Source: CAUZIB01 sp963663925
GTDB taxonomy: Bacteria; Acidobacteriota; Vicinamibacteria; Vicinamibacterales; UBA8438
Direction of reading: 5' to 3'
NCBI GenBank assembly: GCA_965237405.1
Contig: OZ250139.1
Location: 1,984,001 to 2,048,000 of the forward strand
DNA length: 64,000 bases
Below, piece by piece: positions 1 through 8,812 of the stretch. The notes below the pieces were generated by a model. That model ran no database searches, had not been told where the DNA came from, and worked only from the letters and a program-made list of their open reading frames with translations. The translations under genes and the position numbers were made by a program. Numbering within the stretch: position 1 is the first letter of the stretch; every line of letters begins with the position of its first letter.

Positions 1-10
1 GACTGAGGTG

Positions 11-136
11 ATGAGTTATCCATTGCGCAGGATCTCAATTGGCCGTGGTCGAGTGCTGACGGCAACCCCTGTCTTCGATACCTATTGGCAATTCGCCGCT
101 AAACGCCAAGAAGTGAAGTGTTCTTTAGGCGTGTAA
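11..136 (+). pseudogene. N-terminal piece of a frameshifted DNA-hypermodification family gene
   Basis: This 41-codon ATG frame holds the segment TPVFDTYWQFAAKRQEV, which reads as the missing N-terminus of the protein encoded from 118. The reading frame changes where the pentamer AAGTG is duplicated (111-120). Removing one copy joins RQEV directly to FFRRVKGAKPPWTNDP, a continuous family-like sequence. A purine-rich GAGGTG lies directly before the ATG. The original gene probably ran from 11 to 1056. The duplication could be a real mutation or an assembly error. Confidence 0.6.
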
Positions 137-1056
137 AGGGGGCAAAGCCGCCATGGACCAACGATCCGGTAATAGCAGACTATCGGTTTACCAACGCGTA
201 CCGGGCCGCCGACCGGGTTAGTCAGTACCTGATTCGACACGTAATTTACGAAAGCTCGCAGCAGGTAGAGGAAGTCTACTTCCGCGTCCTCTTGTTCAAG
301 CTGTTCAATCGCATCGCGACGTGGGAAGCGCTTCGTGACGGCGTTGGTCCTCCGACGTGGGCGCACTTCGATGGAGCACGGTACAACAGGGTGCTAGACA
401 GCCTGTTCTCCGCTGGAGAGCGCCTCTACGCTGCTGCGTACATCATGCCGTCTCCGGCGCTTGGGCACACTCGAAAGCATCAGAACCATCTGGCTCTGTT
501 GGAGCACATGATGCGTTCTCGTGCACCGCTTCAAGTCGCTAGAGCGAAATCACTACGATCTGTCTTCGAGGTCTTGAGGGGTTATCCGTCGCTAGGGCGC
601 TTTCTGGCGTTTCAGTTCGCGATCGATCTCAACTACAGCGAACTGATCGATTTTCAAGAGTCCGACTTCGTAGTGGCGGGCCCTGGCGCTCGCAACGGGA
701 TTCGCAAGTGCTTCACTCATACTGCAGACCTAGATGACGATGACGTGATTCGAATTGTTGCAGAGCACGCTGAGCTTGAGTTCGCGCAGCAGGGGCTCTC
801 GTTTCAGAGCTTGTGGGGACGCCCCCTGCAGCTGATTGACTGTCAGAACCTGTTTTGCGAAGTCGATAAGTACGCGCGCGTTGCACACCCTGAGGTGAAG
901 AGTCTTTCAAAACGAACACGGATCAAACAGCGATTCTCCCCGAATCCGGAGCCGCTCGACCAGTGGTATCCGCCCAAGTGGAGTCTCCCTATCGCCGAGA
1001 GCGCACCCGAGGAGCGGCCTGCTCCACCGATTCCAGTCCAACTGGAGCTATCGTGA
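118..1056 (+). CDS. 5-hmdU DNA kinase helical-domain (nucleotide kinase domain-containing) family protein, frameshifted at its start
   Basis: The product resembles the HMUDK helical-domain family found with phage thymine-hypermodification enzymes, often annotated nucleotide kinase domain-containing protein. Visible landmarks are PWTNDPVIADYRFTNAYR near the start, RKHQNH around residue 120, AGPGARNGIRKCF around residue 190, LIDCQNLFCEVDKYAR around residue 240, RIKQRF, and PPKW near the C-terminus. No P-loop kinase domain is visible, so this is the stand-alone helical type. The GTG at 118 is the only possible start in this frame because a TAA lies at 100-102, and the true N-terminus lies in another frame (11-136). 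The 3' end overlaps the convergent phosphopantetheinyl transferase remnant by a few bases. Family assignment is from remembered motifs; a role in modified DNA bases is inference. Confidence 0.7.
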   Translation: MFFRRVKGAKPPWTNDPVIADYRFTNAYRAADRVSQYLIRHVIYESSQQVEEVYFRVLLFKLFNRIATWEALRDGVGPPTWAHFDGARYNRVLDSLFSAGERLYAAAYIMPSPALGHTRKHQNHLALLEHMMRSRAPLQVARAKSLRSVFEVLRGYPSLGRFLAFQFAIDLNYSELIDFQESDFVVAGPGARNGIRKCFTHTADLDDDDVIRIVAEHAELEFAQQGLSFQSLWGRPLQLIDCQNLFCEVDKYARVAHPEVKSLSKRTRIKQRFSPNPEPLDQWYPPKWSLPIAESAPEERPAPPIPVQLELS

Positions 1057-1464
1057 TCCTACGATCTGACGCGGCTCCCGGGTAACTATCGCCAGAGTCC
1101 ATCGTCCTTCTCGAAGGATGTGGCCGTCGAAGTAGCATCGAGAGCCAGCAACGGTGATCGGGACACGTGCCCAGACCGATTCTCTGGTGAGTGCGTTCTG
1201 CGGCATCGTAAGCTCGACATCCTGAAACTCCAGGTCCTCTTGTTCCTCATCAAGCGCGGCTTTGTACACTGCTTCCTTTAAAGCGAAGTGCATCGTCACG
1301 AAGCGGGCTTCAAGACCACCAACCTGTTCCAGCCTCAGGCCCTCTGCTCGGGTTAGCACCTTGCGCTGAAGATCGCGATCGCTCTTGTCGATGTGATCGA
1401 CATCAATGCCGATTCCGCCGAACTCGGCACTTGCGATCGCGACGGCGTATGGTGCGAAAAAGCG
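1048..1464 (-). pseudogene. 4'-phosphopantetheinyl transferase, C-terminal remnant
   Basis: The minus-strand frame encodes FFAPYAVAIAS, then GGIGIDVDHI and FVTMHFALKEAVYKAA. These are the two signature regions of Sfp/EntD-type phosphopantetheinyl transferases, with the Mg-binding GID and the KEAVYK motif. Such enzymes transfer the phosphopantetheine arm of CoA to carrier proteins of fatty acid, polyketide or peptide synthesis. The frame stays open beyond about 1464, but there it is only antisense to an IS transposase, so the N-terminal part has been removed by the IS. The surviving piece has about 135 residues against roughly 220-250 for the family and is presumably inactive. Confidence 0.75.
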
Positions 1465-2575
1465 GCCGAGGCTAGGTCGGTGCTGGTCGAGTCTCCCAAG
1501 TAGTCTCAGGCTATGCCGCCTGCGCTGCAGTTCCTCGTCCTCACGTTCGCTGGCTGGGTGAACCGTCACCAAGACGATCTGATCGACTATCTCCGGGAGG
1601 AGAATCGGGTCCTCCGAGAACACCTGGGCCCTCGGCCGCTTCGCCTGACGGACGCCCAGCGTCGTCGACTCGCTGTGCGCGGTCACAAACTCGGCCGGCG
1701 GGTCTTGACGCAGGTCGCGGGCATCGTCACCCCGGATACGATCCTGCGTTGGTACCGGAGACTGATCGCCAAGAAATACGATGGCAGCGCCCGCCGACGT
1801 CGAGGTCGACCAATGACCCGACAAGACGTCGCCGAGCTCGTGGTCAGGATGGCGGTCGACAATCCGCGGTGGGGGGGGCTACACGCGGATCCGCGGCGCG
1901 CTCTCGAACTTCGGCCACACTATCGCCCGGACCACGGTGAAGCGGATCCTGCACGACCACGGAGTCGACCCGGCGCCCGAGCGGAGCCGGCACATGCCCG
2001 GGAAGACGTTCCTGCAGGCGCCCTGGGCGGGCCTGGCGGCCTGCGATCTGTTCACCGTCGAGGTGTTGCCGCTGGCGGGGCTCAGGCGGTACCTCGCCTT
2101 CTTCGTGATCGAGCTGAGATCCCGCCGCGTGACCATCGCCGGGATCCACCCGCAGCCGGGCGGCGCGTGGATGGAGCAGCAGGCCCGCAATGTGACGGAC
2201 CCGGTCGATGGCTGTTTGCGCAGGGCGCGCCATCTGATTCACGACCGCGATCCCCTCTATACGCGGGTCTTTGGCGAGATCCTGGAGAGCGCCGGTGTTC
2301 AGCCGATTCGGCTGCCGCCGAAGAGTCCCAATCTCAACGCCTATGCCGAGCGGTTCGTCAGGTCGATCAAAGAGGAGTGTCTCACACGCGTGGCCCCGCT
2401 CGGCGAGGGGCATCTGCGTCGTCTCGTCTACGAGTACAGAGAACACGACCATCGCGAGCGAAACCACCAGGGACTCGACAACCAGCTCCTGCAACGACCA
2501 CCACCTCCGCGAAGGCCGGACGCCGACGTTCGGCGGCGGGTACGCCTCGGAGGATTACTCAGTTTCTACAATCGA
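1447..2575 (+). mobile_element. Rve-type (IS481/IS3-like) insertion sequence, copy 1, damaged
   Basis: This is the first of three copies of the same element; copies 2 and 3 are each 1164 bp with terminal repeats beginning GTAAGGTGCGTTTAATC. Aligned on the transposase start, copy 1 would begin at 1447, but its outer repeat is diverged there (GTATGGTGCGAAAAAG) and coincides with phosphopantetheinyl transferase coding sequence. The right end is missing because an IS5-family element begins at 2576. Confidence 0.7.
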
Positions 2576-2580
2576 GGCGT
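1513..2580 (+). pseudogene. Integrase-core (rve) transposase, frameshifted
   Basis: Product of IS copy 1, nearly identical in design to the intact 356-aa proteins at 4501 and 6395. The frame breaks at a run of eight G residues (about 1871-1878), where copy 2 has four. The downstream frame then continues with ACDLFTVEV, IHDRDPLYT and ERFVRSIKEECL, the three catalytic acidic positions of a DDE integrase core. The last four residues of the normal C-terminus are replaced by sequence read into the adjoining IS5 element. The enzyme is almost certainly non-functional. Confidence 0.8.
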
Positions 2581-3648
2581 TGGTGCGCGGAAACAAGTGT
2601 TCGTCGCGGCCCTGGCCATCGTGACGGCCGAAGGGGCATGATCTCGACGTGAAGTCGAGAGTGCATCCCAGGTACACAACGAAATACCGCGTCGGAAACT
2701 GGCCGGCGTACGACCGCGCACTGGTCCAGCGCGGCGACGTCACCCGGTGGTTGACGCCGGAAGCGATCGCCACGTGGGAGGCCGTGGGCGTCGGCAAGCG
2801 CGGAGGGCAGCTGCAGTACTCCGAGGTTGCCATCGAAACCGCGCTGACGCTCCGCCTGATCTTTCACCTGCCCCTTCGTCAGACGGAGGGCTTTCTGAGG
2901 TCGATCTTCGGGATGCTGTGCCTCGACCTGTCCGCGCCCGATCACACGACTCTCTCACGGCGTGGTCAGCACCTCGACCTTGCACTTCGCCGCCTCCCCG
3001 CGGGCGCAGGCATACATCTCATCGTCGACAGTACCGGGCTCTCGACTGTGGGTGAAGGTGAATGGGCGGCCGTGAAACATGGCGGACGCGGGATACGCGG
3101 CTGGAAGAAGCTTCATCTGGGCGTCGACGGATCGGGCGTGATCGTCGCTCACGCCCTGACCGGCGGGCATGTTGACGACGCGACGACGGCCCTCGATCTG
3201 ATCGACCAGGTCGAAGGCGACGTCTCCTGCCTCACGGCGGACGCGGCCTACGACACGCGTGGCATCTACGAGGCTGCGGGTGCGCGTGGCGCGACGGTCG
3301 TCATTCCACCGACCAGGACAGCCACCGTGTCTGGACGGCGACCACGATCGCCCGCGCGCGACCGCACGATCCGACAGGTGCAGCAGGCTGGACGGCGACA
3401 GTGGAAGAAGGACTCGGGCTACCATCAGCAGGCCCGTATGGAGAACGCCTTCTTCCGGTACAAGGTGATCATCGGGGAGAGCCTTCGAGCGCGCAGTCGG
3501 GCGGGGCAAGAGACGGAGGCCATCCTCGCATGTAACATCCTCAATCAGATGACTCAGCTTGGTAGGCCGGCGTCGTACGCTATCGGTCGTTAACGGGTCT
3601 GTGGGTCGGGGGCGTTGCGGGTCAGTTTTCGAACCGCGCAACAACGCC
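2576..3648 (+). mobile_element. IS5-family element (IS903-like group), copy A
   Basis: A 1073-bp element bounded by imperfect inverted repeats GGCGTTGGTGCGCGG at 2576 and the complement of GGCGTTGTTGCGCGG ending at 3648. It is inserted in the 3' end of the rve-type IS, and its right flank is the middle of a sulfatase gene, so both neighbours are truncated. Copy D (24751-25823) has the same length. Confidence 0.85.
2649..3593 (+). CDS. IS5-family transposase
   Basis: A 314-aa DDE transposase. The N-terminus has KYRVGNWPAYDRALVQRGDV, typical of the IS5/IS903 group. The catalytic aspartates lie in IHLIVDSTGL and LTADAAYDT, and the glutamate in RMENAFFRYK, within the Y-(2)-R-(3)-E-(6)-K type signature. 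This appears to be the only fully intact copy of this particular sequence in the window and so a possible source of transposase for the defective copies. The ATG at 2649 gives the length expected for the group. Confidence 0.92.
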   Translation: MKSRVHPRYTTKYRVGNWPAYDRALVQRGDVTRWLTPEAIATWEAVGVGKRGGQLQYSEVAIETALTLRLIFHLPLRQTEGFLRSIFGMLCLDLSAPDHTTLSRRGQHLDLALRRLPAGAGIHLIVDSTGLSTVGEGEWAAVKHGGRGIRGWKKLHLGVDGSGVIVAHALTGGHVDDATTALDLIDQVEGDVSCLTADAAYDTRGIYEAAGARGATVVIPPTRTATVSGRRPRSPARDRTIRQVQQAGRRQWKKDSGYHQQARMENAFFRYKVIIGESLRARSRAGQETEAILACNILNQMTQLGRPASYAIGR

Positions 3649-4425
3649 GGCCATAGTGCGATGTTCGATGTGCTGAAGCACGCCGGTTACCGCACACATG
3701 GTGTGTTCCAGGGATCTGGATATTTCTGGGGTCAGGACAACGGCTATGATGAAGGTTTCCCGCCGTCAAGACCCGCCTATCTAGCGACGAGCCAAGCGAT
3801 ACTCGAAGGTGAGTTTCGGCACGAAATCCATTTCCAGGAGATGCCGATGGACCGGTTTCTTCAGCGAAAGCGGTCCGTTATAGCCGCCGAAGGCGAAGAC
3901 CCAACCTTCCTCTACACGCACACCGGCCCTGGCCACAGCCAGAACTCCGGGGCGTGTCTGGACGACGAGGTCGCGCGTTTTAGACAACGGCTGGATGATG
4001 CCAACGCAGAGATGCGTGTGGACATCGAATCTCTCGTAAAGTCGCGGCCGAACGCGATTGTGATTGTCAACGGCGATCACGGTCCCTATCTCACGAAGAA
4101 TTGTCGGGCACTGCGTAGTCGAGAGTACGACCAGGACGACGTAGCCCCCCTCGACATTCAGGATCGCTTCGGTGCATTTCTGGCGATCCGTTGGCCGGAA
4201 GATGCCCAAACCTCAGTGGATGACATCGCGATACTGCAAGACATCTTCCCAGCCGTCCTTACGTATCTTTACGACGATTCAACATTCCAGAGGTTGCGTT
4301 TTCCCCAAGAGCTAGAGGGATCGAACTACATAATCGCGGGTGTGTCGGTAAGACGCGGTCGTATCGTTGGCGGGAAGTACAACGGGCAGCCGCTGTTCGA
4401 CGCCGGTCGGGCGTCTGCTCGGTAA
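3649..4425 (+). pseudogene. Sulfatase / alkaline phosphatase-superfamily protein, 5'-truncated
   Basis: About 258 codons remain of a larger gene. The frame reads FDVLKHAGYRTHGVFQGSGY, a stretch typical of sulfatase-like and phosphoglycerol-transferase-like enzymes, and later NAIVIVNGDHGPYL, the conserved GDHG metal-binding segment near the active site. The nucleophile-containing N-terminal half is absent because IS5 copy A ends at 3648, and the open frame before that point is only IS sequence. The substrate (sulfate or phosphate ester) cannot be deduced. Presumed inactive. Confidence 0.75.
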
Positions 4426-4434
4426 GCGTTCCGC

Positions 4435-5598
4435 GTAAGGTGCGTTTAATCGGCCGAGGTCAGGTCGGTGCTGGTCGGGTCTACCAAGTAGTCTCAGGCC
4501 ATGCCGCCTGCGCTACAGTTCCTCGTCCTCACGTTCGCTGGCTGGGTGAACCGCCACCAAGACGATCTGATCGAGTATCTCCGGGAGGAGAATCGGGTCC
4601 TCCGGGAATACCTGGGCCCTCGGCCGCTTCGCCTGACCGACGCCCAGCGTCGGCGACTCGCTGTGCGCGGCCACAAACTCGGCCGGCGAGTCCTCAGGCA
4701 GGTCGCGGGCATCGTCACCCCGGACACGATCCTTCGCTGGTACCGGAGACTGATCGCCAAGAAATACGACGGCAGCGCCTGCCGCCGTCGAGGGCGGCCG
4801 ATGACGCGCAGCGAAGTCGCCGCGCTCGTGGTCAGGATGGCGGTCGAGAATCCGCAGTGGGGCTACACACGGATCCGCGACGCGCTCTCGAACCTCGGGC
4901 ACACGATCGCCCGGACCACGGTGAAGCGGATCTTGCGCGACCACGGGATCGACCCGGCTCCCGAACGGAGCCGACGCACGCCTTGGAAGACGTTCCTACA
5001 GGCGCACTGGGACGGCTTGGCGGCCTGCGATCTGTTCACGGTCGAGGTGCTGACGCTGGCAGGGCTCAGGCGGTATCTTGTCTTCTTCGTGATCGAGCTG
5101 CAGACCCGCCGCGTGACCATCGCCGGGATCCATCCGCAACCGGGCGGCGCGTGGATGGAGCAGCAGGCCCGCAATCTGGCCGACCCGGGCGATGGCTTCC
5201 TGCGGACTGCGCGGCATCTGATTCACGACCGAGATCCCCTTTACACTCGTGTCTTTGGCGAGATCCTGACGAGCGGCGGCGTTCAGCCGATCCGACTTCC
5301 GCCGAAGAGTCCCAATCTCAATGCCTATGCCGAGCGGTTCGTCCGGTCGATCAAGGAGGAGTGTCTCAATCGAGTCGCCCCACTCGGCGAGGGTCATTTG
5401 CGCCTCATCGTCCACGAGTACGTCGAGCATTACCATCGCGAGAGAAACCATCAGGGACTCGACAACCAGCTCCTGCAACGACCGCCACCTCCGCGAAGGC
5501 CGGACGCCGACGTTCGGCGGCGAGCGCGCCTCGGTGGACTGCTCAGCTTCTACTATCGAGAGGCCGCATGAGTGGTCGGCTGATTAAACGCACCTTAC
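4435..5598 (+). mobile_element. Rve-type insertion sequence, copy 2, intact
   Basis: A 1164-bp element with terminal inverted repeats GTAAGGTGCGTTTAATC at 4435 and its complement ending CGCACCTTAC at 5598. It carries one transposase gene. No clear target duplication is visible in the flanks. Confidence 0.85.
4501..5571 (+). CDS. Integrase-core (rve) transposase
   Basis: A 356-aa transposase with an N-terminal helix-turn-helix region (about 65-105, ending ILRWYRRLIAKKYDG) and a C-terminal integrase core. The acidic triad is visible in ACDLFTVEV, IHDRDPLYT and ERFVRSIKEECLNR. Similar proteins are annotated as integrase core domain transposases related to IS481 and IS3. The ATG at 4501 is conserved in all three copies, including the N-terminal MPPALQFLVLTFAGW. 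This copy has no interruption. Confidence 0.88.
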   Translation: MPPALQFLVLTFAGWVNRHQDDLIEYLREENRVLREYLGPRPLRLTDAQRRRLAVRGHKLGRRVLRQVAGIVTPDTILRWYRRLIAKKYDGSACRRRGRPMTRSEVAALVVRMAVENPQWGYTRIRDALSNLGHTIARTTVKRILRDHGIDPAPERSRRTPWKTFLQAHWDGLAACDLFTVEVLTLAGLRRYLVFFVIELQTRRVTIAGIHPQPGGAWMEQQARNLADPGDGFLRTARHLIHDRDPLYTRVFGEILTSGGVQPIRLPPKSPNLNAYAERFVRSIKEECLNRVAPLGEGHLRLIVHEYVEHYHRERNHQGLDNQLLQRPPPPRRPDADVRRRARLGGLLSFYYREAA

Positions 5599-5679
5599 GG
5601 GCTGATTGCAACGGTCTTTAAAACCGTCTCGTCACCAGTGATGAGCCGGTACTGAAGGCCATCTAGCGCTACGAGAAGT

Positions 5680-6117
5680 TTAATTCGCTGGTGGGCTTCC
5701 TGAGAGCACCTGACTCTCGCACAAGTCTTTCACGCTGTTGTCGAGTTTCTTTGCGCCGCTGGCGTACACCAACAGGTCATCTCTCCCGAAAGCAGCTACA
5801 TTATTGCGATTTCCACCAACCGTGCCGCCCGCTTGACGCTCGTGCAAGATGAGATAGTCTGCCGCCCGTCGGTTGGCAGTGACCTGAACGTGTGGACAGA
5901 ATCGGCGCAGCTGTTTCATGACCTCGATGGTCTGGGGTTCTGTCGTGCCGCCGACATTGCTGCCCCAGGCATCACCTGATCCGCTGAAGCTCGACACCGT
6001 TGATCCTTCCACGAACACCACCACGGCGGCTTCTTCTTGAGCGTGAGTGCCAGCTGCAAGAACAGTCGCAACGACAAAGCCTACCACCACTGCAACTCCG
6101 ACTACGAATGTTCGCAT
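5680..6117 (-). CDS. Small secreted or periplasmic protein of unknown function
   Basis: A 145-aa product with a clear signal peptide: MRTF followed by a hydrophobic stretch VVGVAVVVGFVVATVL and an AAGTHAQ cleavage region. The ATG at 6117 is preferred over the upstream in-frame start because AAAGGAG sits at ribosome-binding distance. The mature part contains EVMKQLRRFCPHVQVTANRRAADYLILHER, which resembles short proteins that evaluate nonadditive components of lipoproteins, but I do not recognise a named family. Two cysteines are present. It stands alone between two IS copies. Confidence 0.6.
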   Translation of the reverse strand: MRTFVVGVAVVVGFVVATVLAAGTHAQEEAAVVVFVEGSTVSSFSGSGDAWGSNVGGTTEPQTIEVMKQLRRFCPHVQVTANRRAADYLILHERQAGGTVGGNRNNVAAFGRDDLLVYASGAKKLDNSVKDLCESQVLSGSPPAN

Positions 6118-6367
6118 GTGACAACTCCTTTGTGGATTCCCCGGCGACAGGAAATGATCGCCGGGCCTCTCGCCAAACAAACCACGCATGTCGATGCAGG
6201 GTTCCGCCTATTCCCCGGGTGGGGTGTTCTATTCAGCGGGCGACCCGACGTAGGGCCATGCGCAGGTTGGCTTGGCGAGAGGGACTATACGAGAGGGACT
6301 ATAGCAGAATAGAGCGGTCAAGCACAAATGCCGTACTCGATTCGTTCGGAGATATCCTGAATACCCC

Positions 6368-7531
6368 GTAAGGTGCGTTTAATCGGCCGACCGCTCATGC
6401 GGCCTCCCGGTGGTAGAAATTGAGCCATCCGCCCAGACGCTCCCGCCGCTGCACGTCGGCGGCCAGGCTCACCGGCGGTGGCGGTCGTTGCAGGAGCTGG
6501 TTGTCGAGTCCCTGGTGGTTTCGCTCGCGCTGGTCGTGGTCGACGTACTCGCCCACGAGGAGACGCAGGGGCCCTTCGCCGAGGGGGACGACGCGACTGA
6601 GACATTCCCCTTGAATAGAGCGGACGAACCGCTCGGCATACGCGTTGAGATTGGGACTCTTCGGCGGGAGACGGATCGGCTGGACACCCCCGCCCTCCAG
6701 GATCTCGCCACAACCCCGCGTGGAGAGCGGGTCGCGGGCGTGAATCAGATAGCGGGCGCGTCGCACGCAGCCATCGACCGGGTCCGTCACATTGCGGGCC
6801 CTCTGCTCCATCCACGTGCCGTACGGCTGCGGATGGATCCCGGCGATGGGCACGCGGCGGGACTGCAGCGCGATCACGAAGAAGACCAGGTACCGCTGGA
6901 GCCCGGCCAGCGTGAGCACCTCGACGGTGAACAGATCGCAGGCCGTGCGGCCCTCCCAGGGCGCCTGCAGGAACGTCTTCCTGGGCATGCGCCGGCTCCG
7001 CTCGGACGCCGGGTCGACTCCGTGGTCGTGCAGGATCCGCTTCACCGGGGTCCGAGCGATCTCGTGGCCGAGGTGCGAGAGCGCCCCGCGGATCCGTGTG
7101 TCCCCCCACTGGGGATGCTCGACCGCCATCCGGACCACGAGCGCGGCCACGTCACGGCGTGTCATCGGCCGGCCGCGACCGCGGCGGGCGCTGCCGTCGG
7201 ATGTCTGGGCGATCAATCTCCGGTACCAGCGGAGAATCGTGTCAGGCGTGACGATGCCGGCAACCTGCATCAAGACGCGCCGGCCGAGTTGCTGGCCGCG
7301 CACGGCGCGTCGACGGCGTTGGGCATCGGTCCGGCGAAGCGGCCGAGGGCCCAGGTGCTCCCGGAGGACCCGATTCTTCTCCCGGAGATACGCGATCAGA
7401 TCGTCTTGGTGGCGGTTCACCCAGCCAGCGAACGTGAGAACGAGGAACTGGAGCGCAGGCGGCATGGCCTGAGATTACTTGGGAGACTCGACCAGCACTG
7501 ACCGGACCGCGGCCCATTAAACGCACCTTAC
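6368..7531 (-). mobile_element. Rve-type insertion sequence, copy 3, intact
   Basis: A 1164-bp element, same length as copy 2 but in the opposite orientation, bounded by GTAAGGTGCGTTTAATC at 6368 and the complementary CGCACCTTAC ending at 7531. Copies 2 and 3 therefore flank the small secreted-protein gene as inverted repeats and could mediate inversion of that 0.8-kb segment. Confidence 0.85.
6395..7465 (-). CDS. Integrase-core (rve) transposase
   Basis: A 356-aa transposase of the same family as the one at 4501, with scattered substitutions. The core motifs are ACDLFTVEV, IHARDPLST and ERFVRSIQGECLSR. The second motif has IHARDPL where the other copies have IHDRDPL. The retained aspartate (ARDPL) aligns with the catalytic one, so activity may be preserved. 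The numerous substitutions show that it is an older or separately acquired copy rather than a recent duplicate of copy 2. Confidence 0.87.
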   Translation of the reverse strand: MPPALQFLVLTFAGWVNRHQDDLIAYLREKNRVLREHLGPRPLRRTDAQRRRRAVRGQQLGRRVLMQVAGIVTPDTILRWYRRLIAQTSDGSARRGRGRPMTRRDVAALVVRMAVEHPQWGDTRIRGALSHLGHEIARTPVKRILHDHGVDPASERSRRMPRKTFLQAPWEGRTACDLFTVEVLTLAGLQRYLVFFVIALQSRRVPIAGIHPQPYGTWMEQRARNVTDPVDGCVRRARYLIHARDPLSTRGCGEILEGGGVQPIRLPPKSPNLNAYAERFVRSIQGECLSRVVPLGEGPLRLLVGEYVDHDQRERNHQGLDNQLLQRPPPPVSLAADVQRRERLGGWLNFYHREAA

Positions 7532-7723
7532 GCGGTAGCCTAGAAGCGAATACCGTCAAACCACTGTCCAAGACCCTGAGGCAGTACAAATGCCCCCAAA
7601 TATTCCACAATTGTGCTGTCGACGGTTGCGTATAGGTTGCGTCCCGATGCCGCGATTTGCCACATTCTGCAACCCTCACAATCAAAATCACTCGAAACCC
7701 TAGCAATTCTGAGAGGCGGCTAA

Positions 7724-7770
7724 GATTCGTAATCAGCAGGTCAGCGGTTCGAGTCCGCTCGCCGGCTCCA
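7724..7770 (+). other. tRNA-Thr(CGT) 3' fragment, candidate attachment site
   Basis: The sequence starts in the anticodon stem-loop (GATTCGTAATC, anticodon CGT) and runs through the variable region, the T arm (GCGGTTCGAGTCCGC) and an acceptor 3' strand ending GCCGGCTCCA. The 5' half of a tRNA is absent upstream. Such 3' fragments are the usual footprint of tyrosine-integrase elements that recombine in the 3' half of tRNA genes. Two similar fragments occur at 29436 and 54581. Confidence 0.7.
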
Positions 7771-7920
7771 ATATTATCAATGTTTTAACGAGGCCTACCC
7801 AAGGGTAGAGGAAGTGATGGGGTCCTGTGGGGGTCCGTACTCGCCTCAGTACACTTCGTGCAACGGCGACGGGGGGGTAGCCCTTTTCTGACCTGCTGAG
7901 ACCTGTTCAGATTTCTTTTT

Positions 7921-8372
7921 GGGGCTGTCCTAGCTAAGGGCTTGTGAGGCTAGGATGGCGGGATGTATGAACGACGGAGCAGATTGAGCAAGAAGGCCCG
8001 GGATCGTCTGCTGGAGCACTTTGTAGCGGGAACCACGGCCCGGGCGGCGGCAGAACTGGGTGGCGTGCACCTGGAACACGGCCGCTGGCTTCTACACGCG
8101 GCTGCGTCACGTGATGGCCGAAGAGCTGGCAACGGCGTCGCCCGTGGCCGGCGAGGTCGAAGTGGAAAACTTCGGCGGCGTCCGGAAAGGCCAGCGCGGC
8201 CGAGGCGCGGCCCCGTGTTTGGGCTGTTCAAGCACGGCGGCAAGGTCTACACGGTGATGATCCCGAACGTGCGGACCGCCACGCTGCGGCCGATGATCGA
8301 GCGCATGATCCGGCCCGACAGCATCGTCTACACGGACGGCTTTCGCAGCGATGATGCCCTGGATGTCTCGGC
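7921..8372 (+). pseudogene. IS1595-family (IS1016-like) transposase remnant
   Basis: A probable terminal repeat GGGGCTGTCCTAGCTAAGG precedes an ATG at 7963 encoding LSKKARDRLLEHFVAGTTAR, the helix-turn-helix start of this family. The frame then shifts to one encoding NTAAGFYTRLRHVMAEE and FGGVRKGQRGRGAA, and shifts back to VFGLFKHGGKVYTV and PDSIVYTDGFRSDDALDVS. The catalytic EVDESYFGG region is reduced to EVEVENFGG, and the C-terminal glutamate region is missing. At least two frameshifts and a deletion make it inactive. Confidence 0.7.
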
Positions 8373-8710
8373 GGCCAGTGCGAAAGAAGGCCACGTCAAA
8401 GTGTCAGACGATGTCGGCAGCCCAGTGGGAAGCAGTGAGCGCCCCGATGAAGCAATACTGGGCCGCGCGGCGGAAAGCCACGAAGGCGTAGCGAAATGCG
8501 CCGCGACCCTCAGTGGTCGGAAGCAGGCGTACTCGCGTGAGGGACGTCGCAGGTCGGCTCAGGTCCCGCGAAAGCGCGGCTGGGACAGAACGCATGTCAT
8601 CGTACTTGGGGCAAACCCGGTACGGTTTATATGAAGATCTTGTCGGTTGGCATCGTGCTGGCCAGTCACGATTCGTGCGACAACGCCGCGGTGGCCAGAT
8701 TCGGAAAACT

Positions 8711-8812
8711 ATGAACGAAACACACATGAAGCAGGCGGTGGCGCTTTCCAGGAAAGGCATGGAGTTGGGGCACGGTGGGCCGTTCGGCGCCGTGATCGTC
8801 CGGGATGGTCGC
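8711..8812 (+). pseudogene. Nucleoside / guanine deaminase N-terminal fragment
   Basis: An ATG frame reads MNETHMKQAVALSRKGMELG followed by HGGPFGAVIVRDG, the N-terminal helix and first strand of CMP/dCMP-type deaminases (guanine deaminase or TadA-like). The similarity stops at about 8812, before the HAE and PCxxC zinc-binding motifs, so only some 34 codons of a gene of about 150 codons remain. Confidence 0.55.

Noticed and set aside
1465..1824. N-terminal extension of the PPTase frame
   Set aside because: This part of the frame is antisense to the IS transposase and has no PPTase motif.
6410..7501. 363-residue plus-strand open frame
   Set aside because: It is antisense to the intact IS transposase at 6395-7465.
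7724..7770. Complete tRNA-Thr gene at this site (and at 29436, 54581)
   Set aside because: No D arm or 5' acceptor strand is present upstream at any of the three sites.
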